Of a stretch of DNA of 64,000 nt, positions 9,973 to 19,697 are shown in pieces. The notes under the pieces were generated by a model. That model was not told where the DNA came from. It saw only the letters and a list, made by a program, of their open reading frames with translations, and ran no database searches. The position numbers were made by a program, and so were the translations under genes. The first letter of the stretch is position 1. Each line of letters begins with the position of its first letter. The stretch covers positions 109,821 to 173,820 of the forward strand of contig CANMCD010000010.1 in assembly GCA_947496185.1 (NCBI GenBank), given 5' to 3'. Source of the stretch: an uncultured Tenacibaculum sp. (GTDB taxonomy: Bacteria; Bacteroidota; Bacteroidia; Flavobacteriales; Flavobacteriaceae).

Positions 9973-11829
9973 ATGAGGAAATTAAACTTTTTAATCCTAA
10001 CAGGGATATTATCATTCACGTTATCTTGTGGGCAACAAAAAAGGTATGTTGCTTATAAGGTTCAAGAAGGAGAGACGATGTCTGATATTGCCCAACGTTC
10101 GGATATGAGTCTAGATGATCTACTTCGTTTGAATCCAGATGTAGATAAGAACCCTGAGGTCAATACAGTGATCGTAATACCCAATCCTAAGGTTAGAAAA
10201 AATATCTCTTCAGATACTTCTAAGTTTGATGAAACCAACAATACCAATGAAGGGAATAGTCAAATTGAACAATCAAACCAAACCAACAATTCTGAACTAG
10301 AAAATGATTCATTATCTGAAAACTATCAAACAACTGTAATTAAAAGTTACGAAACACATAAGGTACTGGCGGGAGAAACAGTTTATAGAATTACAAAAAA
10401 ATATGGTATTACCAAAGAGAATCTCATTAAGCTAAACCCAGAATTCCCTGATATTAAAAGCAATACATTAAGTATTGGGCAAGTACTAAAGGTAAAAGCT
10501 GTTGAGGAAATTGTTACTATCAACAAGGAAGAGGTATTAAAACAATATTTAACCCATACAGTAAAAAGTAAGGAAACTATTTTTAGTTTAACTCGTTACT
10601 ATAATGTTACTAAAGAAGAACTTATAAAATTAAATCCAGAGTTTCCTGATTTAGTCGACAATAAGCTATCAATAGGACAATTATTAAAAATAAAGCCTAT
10701 TGAAAAGGTTAAGGATACAGATGCCTTTGTTTTCTATCAAGATACTATTCAAGAAAATGCAGCTGTTAAACTAGCTTTACTACTCCCTTTCAGAGCAAAA
10801 GAATACGATACCGTACCTTCTAAACAGATCTTTAAGAGTAAGCTTGCAAACATGGTTACTGACTTTTATATGGGAACCGAAATAGCCATAGACTCAATTA
10901 AAAAGCAAGGGATTCAAGTTGATTTAGCCGTTTTTGACACTGGTAAAAAAGGAAGAAATATTACTGAAATATTATCCGCAAATGCATTAGATAGTGTAGA
11001 TGTCGTAATTGGCCCTTTCTACTCTGAAAAAGCTAATTTGGTGGCAAAAGAGGTAAATACTTCTGTAATATTCCCAAATTACTCCAAAAACCTTGAAAAA
11101 CTATCATCGTCTCGATTAATTAAGAGTGCACCTGAAAAATCAATGCATTTAGATTATTTATCAAATTATCTCAAAGAAAATTATAATGGTGAAACTATCT
11201 TAATTGTAGGAGACAATCAAGATAACTCCAAAAAAAGTATTGACCACATTATTTCATCTTTGAAAAAACACGATTCTATTAGTGCTATTCATATTATCAC
11301 ACCTGACGTAGAGGATGGTTATATCAAAAAAGAACGCTTTACAGATAAAATGAGTCAAGAAAAACCTAATTGGGTGATATTTACTTCCGATGATAAAGTG
11401 GTTGTTGCTGATGCGCTCAATAGTATGATTGGTTTACCTGATGAAATAGCTGTCCAAGTTTTTACCACAGATAAGAATAAGGCGTATAACGAAACTGACA
11501 ACAATAAATTAGCCAAAATAAATTTCACATTTGTTTCTAATACTTTTATTGACAATCAATCAGATGATGTTAAATTATTCTTTAAAAAGTTTAAGAGTAG
11601 AAATCACGCATTACCTTCAGAATATGCTATCAAAGGTTTTGACATTACCTATGACATTCTTATGAGATTAGCTTCTGGGAAAAACCTAAATAAAACCTTT
11701 AAAAAAGGAATCTCTTTAAGAGTTGAAAATAAGTTTGACTATCATAAAAAAATATTTGGTTCAACAAGCAATCATGGCTTATTCATGGTTAAATACAATA
11801 GAGACCTTAGCTTAAGCAGGCTAAAATAA
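9973..11829 (+). CDS. Lipoprotein with three LysM domains and a type 1 periplasmic-binding domain
   Basis: The 618-residue protein begins with a lipoprotein signal (Cys19 in FTLSC). Three LysM peptidoglycan-binding domains follow at about 26-70, 127-175 and 193-241; the last two share KLNPEFPD and SIGQ. From about 265 to the end it resembles a type 1 substrate-binding protein of the branched-chain amino acid/receptor family (LALLLPFRAKEYD, DVVIGPFYSEKA, YAIKGFDITYDILMRLASG). No permease genes are nearby, so transport is not implied. The arrangement suggests a cell-wall-attached lipoprotein that senses or binds a ligand. The specific function is unknown. It follows guaA by 38 bases and ends at a shared terminator. 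Confidence 0.85.
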   Translation: MRKLNFLILTGILSFTLSCGQQKRYVAYKVQEGETMSDIAQRSDMSLDDLLRLNPDVDKNPEVNTVIVIPNPKVRKNISSDTSKFDETNNTNEGNSQIEQSNQTNNSELENDSLSENYQTTVIKSYETHKVLAGETVYRITKKYGITKENLIKLNPEFPDIKSNTLSIGQVLKVKAVEEIVTINKEEVLKQYLTHTVKSKETIFSLTRYYNVTKEELIKLNPEFPDLVDNKLSIGQLLKIKPIEKVKDTDAFVFYQDTIQENAAVKLALLLPFRAKEYDTVPSKQIFKSKLANMVTDFYMGTEIAIDSIKKQGIQVDLAVFDTGKKGRNITEILSANALDSVDVVIGPFYSEKANLVAKEVNTSVIFPNYSKNLEKLSSSRLIKSAPEKSMHLDYLSNYLKENYNGETILIVGDNQDNSKKSIDHIISSLKKHDSISAIHIITPDVEDGYIKKERFTDKMSQEKPNWVIFTSDDKVVVADALNSMIGLPDEIAVQVFTTDKNKAYNETDNNKLAKINFTFVSNTFIDNQSDDVKLFFKKFKSRNHALPSEYAIKGFDITYDILMRLASGKNLNKTFKKGISLRVENKFDYHKKIFGSTSNHGLFMVKYNRDLSLSRLK

Positions 11830-11833
11830 ATTA

Positions 11834-11867
11834 TAAAAAAATCCTCTTTTCAGAGGATTTTTTTTTT
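11834..11867. terminator. Bidirectional terminator between the LysM gene and rmlB
   Basis: ATCCTCT and AGAGGAT (11841-11858, loop TTTC) are flanked by an A-run and a T-run, so the hairpin can end transcription from both sides. It overlaps the rmlB stop codon by two bases and marks the end of the polysaccharide locus. Confidence 0.85.
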
Positions 11868-12915
11868 ACAGTTTATACATTTCTTCATAATACTTTTGAT
11901 AATCTCCACTCGTAACCTTAGTTACCCAATCTTGATTATTCAAATACCATTTTATCGTTTTCTCTATACCTTCTTCAAATTGTAATGATGGTTTCCACCC
12001 TATTTCTTTATTGAGCTTTGTAGCATCTATTGCATAACGATAATCGTGTCCTGCACGATCTTTAACAAAACGTATTAATTTTTCAGAAGTTCCTTTTTTT
12101 CTACCTAAATATGTATCAACTTTATCTATTAAAAGTTTTATCACATCAATATTTTTCCATTCATTCCAACCACCAATATTATAGGTTTCACCAACCTTAC
12201 CTTCATGAAAAATTATATCGATAGCCTTAGCATGATCTTCTACATAGAGCCAATCCCTTATATTCTCTCCCTTACCATAAACAGGTATTTCTCTTTGCTG
12301 ACAAATATTATGGATACATAAAGGGATTAATTTTTCTGGAAATTGATAACTTCCATAATTATTCGAACAATTAGAAATTATTATGGGTAATTTATAAGTA
12401 TTACCAAAAGCTCTTACAAAGTGATCCGAAGAAGCTTTGGATGCAGCATAAGGAGATTTAGGATTGTACGGCGTAGTCTCTTCAAAAAAACCTGTATCTG
12501 ACAATGCTCCATATACTTCATCAGTGGAAATATGATAAAACAACTTATCTTCAAAATCATTATTCCAACTTTCTTTAGCTACCTGTAATAAATTTAGTGT
12601 TCCAAGAATATTCGTTTTGGCAAAAATAAGAGGGTCTTTGATCGATCGATCCACATGAGATTCCGCAGCCAAATGAATTACGCTATTAATATCATATTTG
12701 TCAAAAATAGTAACCAAAAGCTGATAGTCATTGATATCTCCTTTTATAAAGGTATAATTAGATTTCTTTTCAATATCCGATAAGTTATAAAGATTACCCG
12801 CATAGGTTAACAAGTCCAAATTTACAATCCTATAGCTAGGATAGTTATTAACTAATAACCTAACAGTATGTGAACCTATAAAGCCGGCACCTCCAGTAAC
12901 TAAGATATTTTTCAT
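11866..12915 (-). CDS. rmlB: dTDP-glucose 4,6-dehydratase RmlB
   Basis: RmlB converts dTDP-glucose to dTDP-4-keto-6-deoxyglucose with bound NAD. The 349-residue short-chain dehydrogenase-type protein has the NAD motif GGAGFIG (8-14), the catalytic TDE triplet (131-133) and YAASK with Tyr156 and Lys160. It is the last gene of the minus-strand polysaccharide locus, 18 bases after rmlA. No rmlC or rmlD lies in the window, so the keto-sugar may go to an amino sugar rather than rhamnose, or the missing genes are elsewhere. Confidence 0.95.
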   Translation of the reverse strand: MKNILVTGGAGFIGSHTVRLLVNNYPSYRIVNLDLLTYAGNLYNLSDIEKKSNYTFIKGDINDYQLLVTIFDKYDINSVIHLAAESHVDRSIKDPLIFAKTNILGTLNLLQVAKESWNNDFEDKLFYHISTDEVYGALSDTGFFEETTPYNPKSPYAASKASSDHFVRAFGNTYKLPIIISNCSNNYGSYQFPEKLIPLCIHNICQQREIPVYGKGENIRDWLYVEDHAKAIDIIFHEGKVGETYNIGGWNEWKNIDVIKLLIDKVDTYLGRKKGTSEKLIRFVKDRAGHDYRYAIDATKLNKEIGWKPSLQFEEGIEKTIKWYLNNQDWVTKVTSGDYQKYYEEMYKL

Positions 12916-12933
12916 AAAATAAAGATCACTATA

Positions 12934-13809
12934 TTAATTATCGATCAAATTTAGCAAATATTGTCCATAATCACTTTTTAGTAACGGAGCAGCTAACTTC
13001 TTGATTTGATCTTCATCAATATACCCCATATGGTAGGCTATCTCCTCAATACAAGCAACCTTCAACCCCTGACGTTTTTCAATAGTTTCTATAAATTGGC
13101 TTGCTTCCATTAATGAATCATGGGTCCCTGTGTCTAACCAAGCAAAACCTCTCCCCATTAATGCTACCTTCAAGGAATTATTCGTCAGGTATTGTTGATT
13201 AACACTTGTAATTTCTAGTTCTCCTCTTTCCGAAGGTTTCACTCTTTCAGCGATACTCACGACATTATTAGGGTAAAAATACAACCCTACAACAGCGTAA
13301 TTTGATGTTGGTTTCAATGGTTTTTCTATAATTGAAATCGCATTTCCTTTTTCGTCAAAATCCACTACTCCATAGCGTTGAGGATCTTTTACATTATATC
13401 CAAAAATAGTGGCTTTATTCTCTTTTTTTACATTTTGGATAGCCGTTTGTAACATCTCTGGTAATCCATGCCCATAAAAGATATTGTCTCCTAAAATCAA
13501 ACAAACATCATCCATCCCTATAAAGTCCTTTCCTATAATAAATGCTTGAGCCAATCCATCAGGAGAAGGTTGTTCCTCATAACTTAACTGTATACCAAGT
13601 GAATTACCATCTCCAAGAAGTTTTTTAAAATTAGGTAAATCATCAGGCGTTGAAATAATTAGTACTTCTTTTATTCCTGCTAGCATCAATACTGACAACG
13701 GATAATAAATCATTGGCTTATCATAAATTGGCAACAATTGTTTAGATACTCCTTTTGTTATAGGGTATAAACGTGTTCCTGATCCACCTGCTAGTATGAT
13801 GCCTTTCAT
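12934..13809 (-). CDS. rmlA: Glucose-1-phosphate thymidylyltransferase RmlA
   Basis: RmlA makes dTDP-glucose from glucose-1-phosphate and dTTP. The 291-residue protein has the nucleotide-binding signature [11 protein letters not shown] (8-18), [18 protein letters not shown] and the EKP motif, and matches the usual length. It is paired with rmlB. The preceding aminotransferase gene is 45 bases upstream on the same strand. Confidence 0.95.
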   Translation of the reverse strand: MKGIILAGGSGTRLYPITKGVSKQLLPIYDKPMIYYPLSVLMLAGIKEVLIISTPDDLPNFKKLLGDGNSLGIQLSYEEQPSPDGLAQAFIIGKDFIGMDDVCLILGDNIFYGHGLPEMLQTAIQNVKKENKATIFGYNVKDPQRYGVVDFDEKGNAISIIEKPLKPTSNYAVVGLYFYPNNVVSIAERVKPSERGELEITSVNQQYLTNNSLKVALMGRGFAWLDTGTHDSLMEASQFIETIEKRQGLKVACIEEIAYHMGYIDEDQIKKLAAPLLKSDYGQYLLNLIDN

Positions 13810-13854
13810 ATAAAGAATTAATTATTTAGAATAATATCAGCGCTTATTTTTATA

Positions 13855-14985
13855 TTACTTTAATAATTTATTGATAGACTTTTTTATTCTATGACGATCA
13901 TTGTCTGAAAGATTAGAGCCTGAGGGTAGGCATAAGCCATTCTTAAACAAATTTTCTGCAACACTCTCTCCATAGTAATCACATTCACGAAAAACAGGCT
14001 GTAAATGCATAGGCTTCCATAGAGGTCTAGACTCTATACTATCCTCTAACAAACATAAACGTAAATCCTCTCTGGAAAAACCTACTTTTGACTCATCAAT
14101 CACAATAGCACTCAACCAATGATTAGAAAAATAATCTTTGTTAGGCTCTTTAAAAACAGTAATTCCTTCAATTTTTTCGAAAAGGTTCTGATAGAATTCA
14201 TTATTCAATCTTCTATAACCGATATGCTTATCAAGTACTTCCATCTGTCCCCTACCGATACCCGCAGTAATATTACTCATACGATAATTATACCCAATTT
14301 CAGAGTGTTGATAATGCACAGCATTATCCCTTGCTTGTGTAGCTAAAAAGATTGCTTTTTGTTTTTTCTCTTCTGACCTACAAACAAGAGCCCCTCCTCC
14401 CGAAGTTGTTATAATTTTATTTCCATTGAATGAAAGAATACCAAAATCTCCAAACGTTCCGCATTTTTGCCCTCTAAACTCCGAACCTAAAGCCTCTGCA
14501 GCATCCTCTATCAAAGTTATCTCATATTTTTTCGATATTCCTATTATCTCATCCATCTTTGCAGGCATCCCATATAAATGAACAACAATAATTGCTTTAG
14601 GCTTTCTACCTTTTTTTATACTACTTTTAATGGCTTCTTCCAAAGCTATCGGACACATATTCCAAGTGTCTAATTCACTATCTATAAAAACTGGTTTAGC
14701 ACCTTGATAAGTGATAGGATTAGCTGAAGCTGAAAAAGTCATACTTTGACAAAGCACTTCATCTCCATTAGACACTCCCGATAGTATTAGAGCCAAATGT
14801 AATGCTGAAGTCCCTGAACTTAAACAAGCAACCCAAGTCCCTTCCTTTATATAGGTTTCTAGATCCTTCTCAAACCCATTGACATTTGGACCTAAAGGAG
14901 CCACCCAATTCGTTTCAAATGCTTCTTGAACATATCTTTGTTCAGCTCCTCCCATATGTGGAGAGGAAAGCCATATTTTATCCAT
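13855..14985 (-). CDS. PLP-dependent sugar aminotransferase (DegT/PglE-like)
   Basis: The 376-residue protein belongs to the DegT/DnrJ/EryC1/StrS family, which transfers an amino group from glutamate to a keto-sugar nucleotide. The PLP lysine is Lys190 in FNGNKIITTSGGG, and Asp161 (LIEDAAEALGS) contacts the pyridine ring. The N-terminus (WLSSPHMGGAEQRYVQEAF, then NWVAPLGPNVNGFE) closely resembles Campylobacter PglE, which makes UDP-4-amino sugars for bacillosamine. It overlaps the acetyltransferase gene by 8 bases. A PglF-type 4,6-dehydratase is not in the window, so the substrate could be UDP-4-keto-6-deoxy-GlcNAc from elsewhere or the dTDP-4-keto sugar made by RmlB. Confidence 0.88.
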   Translation of the reverse strand: MDKIWLSSPHMGGAEQRYVQEAFETNWVAPLGPNVNGFEKDLETYIKEGTWVACLSSGTSALHLALILSGVSNGDEVLCQSMTFSASANPITYQGAKPVFIDSELDTWNMCPIALEEAIKSSIKKGRKPKAIIVVHLYGMPAKMDEIIGISKKYEITLIEDAAEALGSEFRGQKCGTFGDFGILSFNGNKIITTSGGGALVCRSEEKKQKAIFLATQARDNAVHYQHSEIGYNYRMSNITAGIGRGQMEVLDKHIGYRRLNNEFYQNLFEKIEGITVFKEPNKDYFSNHWLSAIVIDESKVGFSREDLRLCLLEDSIESRPLWKPMHLQPVFRECDYYGESVAENLFKNGLCLPSGSNLSDNDRHRIKKSINKLLK

Positions 14986-15610
14986 TTCTTTCTTCTTTAT
15001 ATTTTATAATTCTAGCAGGATTTCCTACCACTATTGCATTATCAGGAATATTATTTATAACTACAGTACCAGCACCAATGGTTACATTCTTTCCAACTTT
15101 TATACCCTGAATTATATTAGCTCCTATTCCTACATGAGTAAACTCCCCTATAGACACATTACCTGCTAAGCCTACATTCGGTGAAATATGTACAAAATTT
15201 TCAATTATACAATCATGGTCTACACTTGAGTTTGTATTAATAATACAGTGTTCTCCAACAATCGTCTCAGCATTTATGACCACTCCTCCCATTATCACTG
15301 TCCCTTGTTTTATCTCAGAACTATCAGATATAACTGAAGAAGGGTGAATTGCTTTCCCATATGCTACTTTTATTTTTTCTGAAATCATCTTTCTAACTTC
15401 ATTATTTCCTATAGAAATTATCATTTTTGCCTTTTGATCCCACAATTGTTGGTCAAATTTTCCTATAACGGGAATACTTAATAAAGATTTTAGCGAATTT
15501 ATTCCATCATCAAAAACTCCTCTTACTTCAACTCCTTTTTTCTGTAAAATCTCTAAAATCACTTTTCCGTGGCCACTCCCGCCGTACAAATAAAAAGTAT
15601 TGTTATTCAT
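14978..15610 (-). CDS. Sugar N-acetyltransferase, NeuD/PglD family
   Basis: The 210-residue protein has an N-terminal Rossmann-like UDP-sugar-binding part ([11 protein letters not shown], 7-16) and a C-terminal left-handed beta-helix of hexapeptide repeats that binds acetyl-CoA. His132 in SVDHDC is the equivalent of the PglD catalytic base. PglD acetylates the C4 amine made by PglE, and the gene order here (PglC-like, PglD-like, PglE-like) supports that role. It overlaps both neighbours by 8 bases. O-acetylation, as in NeuD proteins of sialic acid loci, is the main alternative. Confidence 0.85.
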   Translation of the reverse strand: MNNNTFYLYGGSGHGKVILEILQKKGVEVRGVFDDGINSLKSLLSIPVIGKFDQQLWDQKAKMIISIGNNEVRKMISEKIKVAYGKAIHPSSVISDSSEIKQGTVIMGGVVINAETIVGEHCIINTNSSVDHDCIIENFVHISPNVGLAGNVSIGEFTHVGIGANIIQGIKVGKNVTIGAGTVVINNIPDNAIVVGNPARIIKYKEERNG

Positions 15611-16208
15611 TCCCTTTAAAAACTTCCATTGTTACCTGTCCTTTGTGAGAAATCCCTTCAGACTTAATTACTTTTTTAAAAGTAAAAAAGAATATTTTTA
15701 TATCAAGCCAAAAACTTAAGTTTCTAACATACCAAACATCTAACTCAAATTTTTGAGCCCAACTAATTGCATTTCTTCCATTAACCTGCGCCCAACCTGT
15801 AATTCCTGGTTTTACCAAATGTCTCTTTTTTTGCTCATCATTATAAAGCGGTAAATATTGTGGTAAAAGAGGTCTCGGACCAATTAAACTCATATCTCCC
15901 TTCAATACATTTAATAATTGAGGTATTTCATCTAAAGATGTTTTTCTGATAAACTTCCCTATTGGAGTTAATCTTTTATTATCTGGTAATAGATTTCCTT
16001 CTCTATCTTTTCTATCATTCATCGTTTTAAATTTAATGACATGAAAAATTTTTTCTTTTTTCCCTGGCCTTGCTTGAAGGAAAAATGGTTTTCCTCTATT
16101 TACTATCCCTAAAAATAATGTAATGAGGATGAAAAAAGGACTCAATATAATAAACCCTAACAATGCTAAAAAAAAATCTAATATATTTTTAAAAAAATAA
16201 TTATACAT
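15603..16208 (-). CDS. pglC: Initiating phosphoglycosyl transferase, PglC type
   Basis: This 201-residue monotopic phosphoglycosyl transferase would move a sugar phosphate from a UDP-sugar to undecaprenyl phosphate and so start repeat-unit synthesis. It has one N-terminal re-entrant membrane helix (about 8-36), the conserved basic KFKTM segment, the catalytic pair Asp93-Glu94 in TSLDEIPQ (the same numbering as characterised PglC) and the [16 protein letters not shown] motif. The short form without extra membrane helices fits PglC rather than WbaP. It overlaps the upstream glycosyltransferase and the downstream acetyltransferase by 8 bases each. Diacetylbacillosamine is the likely but unproven sugar. 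Confidence 0.9.
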   Translation of the reverse strand: MYNYFFKNILDFFLALLGFIILSPFFILITLFLGIVNRGKPFFLQARPGKKEKIFHVIKFKTMNDRKDREGNLLPDNKRLTPIGKFIRKTSLDEIPQLLNVLKGDMSLIGPRPLLPQYLPLYNDEQKKRHLVKPGITGWAQVNGRNAISWAQKFELDVWYVRNLSFWLDIKIFFFTFKKVIKSEGISHKGQVTMEVFKGNE

Positions 16209-17340
16209 CCTTCAGTCTTTCGTATTCCATTAATAACTCATTCCATACAAATTCTTGACTAAATGATTTTTTTATCATTTCTCTTGGAAGTAGAGGATCA
16301 ATTTTATATTTTGTCATTTTAATCATTGCTTCTTTTAATTTGTCTATATTTTTTGTTGGAATTATCATACCATTAACTCCTTCCTTAATTATTTCATTAC
16401 ACCCATTAATATCTGAAACAATAGAAGGCATCCCCATAGCTCCAGCTTGCATTACAACATTCGGAAAACCTTCTCTATAACTCGGAAATGTTAATACATT
16501 AGCAATAGAAAAATAAGGTCTTACATCACTTTGATACCCCACTGAAATAACATGTTTATTTTCTTTTATTACATTTTTAGTTTGTCTACTCAATGGATCT
16601 AATTCTTCTTCTAAACCTCCTACTAACAATAATTTAACATTTGTTTTTTCTTTCGAAATTTCATCAAAAACTCGTAAAAGTTCATTGATTCCTTTATCTC
16701 CAACTATTCTACCTACAAATATAAAAACAAAATCATCTTTATTTATACCCAATTTTATCCTTAAGGTTTCTTTTTCTTTATTCGAAAATAGTGAAGGGTC
16801 AAAATATCTTAAATTAATTCCATTTGAACTTCCTTTAGCTATAACTTTTAATTTGTTTTGGGAAGTAAATTTATTTTTAATGATTATTTCTTTCATCCCA
16901 AAGGAATTGGGATACACCTTAGTTGCTAGAGAATACGTTAATTTCTCTACAAAATTCAACACTATTCGTTTAACTCCCTTTGTTTCAAGTAAAGGCATAC
17001 CTGCTACTGTATGTAAACGATGTGGACATTTAGCTAAAAAAGATGCTAGCATCCCAACAATACCAGCTTTTGGAGTATGTGAATGTACTATAAAAGGTTT
17101 CTCTTTTTTTAAAAATTTATATAAATTATATACAGCTTTTATATCCTTAATTGGTGTGATTTTTCTAGTTAACTCAAGATAAAAAAACTCAACTCCTTGT
17201 TTTTCTCCAAAAGCTTTTAACTTTTCCTTATCTGATGAAACAGCTATAACATCAAAATGGTTTTTGATAAAATTCAATTGTCCCTCCAACAACTTTTCTA
17301 ATGATAATGGAACAGTTGTTATTCTAATTAATGTTTTCAT
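16201..17340 (-). CDS. Glycosyltransferase family 4 (PglA-like)
   Basis: This 379-residue GT-B fold enzyme has an N-terminal acceptor domain with [15 protein letters not shown] (typical of the PglA group) and a C-terminal nucleotide-sugar domain with [15 protein letters not shown] and the E-x7-E type motif [20 protein letters not shown]. PglA adds the second sugar (GalNAc) to undecaprenyl-diphospho-bacillosamine, and the position directly before the PglC-like gene with an 8-base overlap fits that step. Donor and linkage cannot be read from the sequence. Confidence 0.85.
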   Translation of the reverse strand: MKTLIRITTVPLSLEKLLEGQLNFIKNHFDVIAVSSDKEKLKAFGEKQGVEFFYLELTRKITPIKDIKAVYNLYKFLKKEKPFIVHSHTPKAGIVGMLASFLAKCPHRLHTVAGMPLLETKGVKRIVLNFVEKLTYSLATKVYPNSFGMKEIIIKNKFTSQNKLKVIAKGSSNGINLRYFDPSLFSNKEKETLRIKLGINKDDFVFIFVGRIVGDKGINELLRVFDEISKEKTNVKLLLVGGLEEELDPLSRQTKNVIKENKHVISVGYQSDVRPYFSIANVLTFPSYREGFPNVVMQAGAMGMPSIVSDINGCNEIIKEGVNGMIIPTKNIDKLKEAMIKMTKYKIDPLLPREMIKKSFSQEFVWNELLMEYERLKDV

Positions 17341-17422
17341 GAAATAAAAATTTAAATATAGAAATAAGTTTTACACTTAATTTCTGACATAATTTGGACA
17401 TATCAAAGGTACTTTAACCTTT

Positions 17423-18517
17423 TTATTCTATTAATAATTCCCTATAAACATCTATATATTTATCAACCATTATTTCTATATCATAATGGGCAGCTTTTTC
17501 TTTACATTTCATTACAGTTTCTTTATACAATTTCTCATTATTTAAAAGTTCAGTAATTATAGATGCTAACTTTTGATAATCACCTAAAGGGAATAAAATT
17601 CCATTCCCCTCAACAACATCAATCAAACCAGGGACCTTAGAACCAACAAAAGGCTTTCCCGAACTCATTCCTTCAATACAAGAAAGCGATAACCCCTCAT
17701 AATGAGAGGATAACACCACAATATCAGAAGTAACTAAAAGTTCTGGTATATCATCTCTTAACCCCAAAAAGAAGACTCTATTTTTAAGGTTTAACGAAGA
17801 CACTAGGTCTTTACATTTACTCATAGTGTTCCCTTCTCCTACAAGTAATAGTTTAGTATTGGAAGATAAATATTTCATTGACCTAATTAAAGTTATTTGA
17901 TCTTTAGCTTCTCTAAATGAAGAAACTTGTATTATTAATTTATCCTCTCTTTTTAATCCATCAATTAGATTTTCTTTTTCATACGGAATTGCATTATGAA
18001 TTAACTTGTTGTTTATTCCATTTTCAATGACTGGAAATTTTTCTTTATCTAACTTCGTGTAATCTAAATAAATTTCTTGCACCTCTTTTGTAATACAAAC
18101 AATTCTATCGTACTTTTTATAAACAAATTTGTTTATTTTATTAAACCACTTATTACGAAGTCTCTTATTAAAAGTACTATGTTCTGTAAAAATTAATTTT
18201 ACTTTTGAAAATGAAAGTAATTTTGCAAAAACGACCCAATATTGAGAAGGAAATAAATGCACATGAATTAAATCATATTTCGATATAAATCTAAGTAATT
18301 TAAATATATGTATAGGGTTATAAACAGTTTTAACTCCAAAATCATGTATTTTACAAATATTATCACCTTTTAACTTTTTAAGAAGTGGATAATCTTTACC
18401 GTTTAATAAAAGTAGTTCTACTTTAATCCCCTTTTTAATATGAATAGGAATTGAATCAAAAATCAATTTTTCAGCACCTCCAGTAGCTAAGTTATTAACA
18501 ACTTGTAATACTTTCAT
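17423..18517 (-). CDS. Glycosyltransferase family 4
   Basis: This 364-residue GT-B glycosyltransferase starts with QVVNNLATGGAEKLIFD and has the donor-binding motif SHYEGLSLSCIEGMSSGKP, followed by VPGLIDVVEGNGILFPLGD. It probably adds one sugar of the repeat unit at the cytoplasmic face of the membrane. There is a gap of 82 bases to the next gene and 98 to the preceding one, wider than elsewhere in the locus. The donor is unknown. Confidence 0.85.
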   Translation of the reverse strand: MKVLQVVNNLATGGAEKLIFDSIPIHIKKGIKVELLLLNGKDYPLLKKLKGDNICKIHDFGVKTVYNPIHIFKLLRFISKYDLIHVHLFPSQYWVVFAKLLSFSKVKLIFTEHSTFNKRLRNKWFNKINKFVYKKYDRIVCITKEVQEIYLDYTKLDKEKFPVIENGINNKLIHNAIPYEKENLIDGLKREDKLIIQVSSFREAKDQITLIRSMKYLSSNTKLLLVGEGNTMSKCKDLVSSLNLKNRVFFLGLRDDIPELLVTSDIVVLSSHYEGLSLSCIEGMSSGKPFVGSKVPGLIDVVEGNGILFPLGDYQKLASIITELLNNEKLYKETVMKCKEKAAHYDIEIMVDKYIDVYRELLIE

Positions 18518-18615
18518 GTTTATATTTTCTTTTAGTATTTTTAATTAGAAGAATTATGTTTTTCTGCAAATGACTCTGTATCAAATTTTGGAGATTAATT
18601 TAAAGCTATTTGATA

Positions 18616-19692
18616 TTATACTGATAAAAACATTTTCTTATAGCTTAGTAGTATTTTTTCTGAGGAAAACTTATACCTTACCGAATTCTTGACTCTTTCT
18701 CTATTAAATAAATATCTATTTTTATCTATATTAACAAGCTTCTTTTCAAAATCATTTTCATCATCAGCTAAATATCCGTTAATTCCGTTATTTACTATCT
18801 CTTTTGTCCCCCCAGGACAATTAAACACTATTGCAGGTGTTCCCACTGAATAACTCTCTAGCAAAGCGTTTGGAAAACCTTCAACATATGATCCTTGAAT
18901 AAAGAAATCACTACCAGCTAAATATTCCAATACTTTATCAGTAAACGGAATATAACTAATCTTCTCTTCTATATTAAATTTTTTTGCTAAAACTCTAATA
19001 TTCGGAGCTAGTTCTCCAGATCCAATTATTAAATATTGGAATGAATAATTCTTAATTTTTGAAAGCCCTTTTAAAATTCTCTCATACCCTTTTTCTTTGC
19101 ACAATCTACCAACAGTAATAAACTTTACGTCTACTTTATTCTCCTTAACAAAAACAGAGTCTTGTTCTTTATATATTTTTGTTATAGGATTATTAATTAC
19201 TACTAACTTATTTGGAGGCAATTTAAAATTTTCAATAAAATCATTCCTCATATCATTAGACTGACAAACTATTTTACTAAATCTTGAATAAAGTATTTTA
19301 ATAACTTTTGAAGGTACATTTTTAGGTCTACCTCCATATTGATTTATTGTAGTAATAACACTTGCTTCTCTAGCAATAAACTTTATTTTTCTGAAGAAAA
19401 AAGTAAAAACTCCCATCAGAATATTAACATGACCTATAGAACTAAAAACTATTTGCGGTTTTATATTCAAAATAGCCTTAATAATGGACGGTATAGACCT
19501 TATAAGCCTTGGTTTATTTAGATATGTTACTCTCAAATTTTGAACATTATAAACAGTATCTTTTTGAAAACCTAAAACTATTAAAACACATTCAAACTCA
19601 CTTTTATCTAATTTGCTTACTAAAAAAGAAATTACTCTTTCAGCACCGCCTGCTTTTAAACTCGGAATGATAAATAAAATCCTTTTTTTCAT
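18616..19692 (-). CDS. Glycosyltransferase family 4
   Basis: This 358-residue GT-B enzyme opens with RILFIIPSLKAGGAERVISF and carries the C-terminal motif GSYVEGFPNALLESYSVGTP and then FNCPGGTKEIVNNGINGYL. It belongs to the same broad family as the genes at 16201 and 17423 but is clearly distinct from both. It lies 5 bases after the asparagine synthase-like gene. Its role is presumably addition of one sugar to the lipid-linked repeat unit. Confidence 0.85.
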   Translation of the reverse strand: MKKRILFIIPSLKAGGAERVISFLVSKLDKSEFECVLIVLGFQKDTVYNVQNLRVTYLNKPRLIRSIPSIIKAILNIKPQIVFSSIGHVNILMGVFTFFFRKIKFIAREASVITTINQYGGRPKNVPSKVIKILYSRFSKIVCQSNDMRNDFIENFKLPPNKLVVINNPITKIYKEQDSVFVKENKVDVKFITVGRLCKEKGYERILKGLSKIKNYSFQYLIIGSGELAPNIRVLAKKFNIEEKISYIPFTDKVLEYLAGSDFFIQGSYVEGFPNALLESYSVGTPAIVFNCPGGTKEIVNNGINGYLADDENDFEKKLVNIDKNRYLFNRERVKNSVRYKFSSEKILLSYKKMFLSV

Positions 19693-19697
19693 AAACC

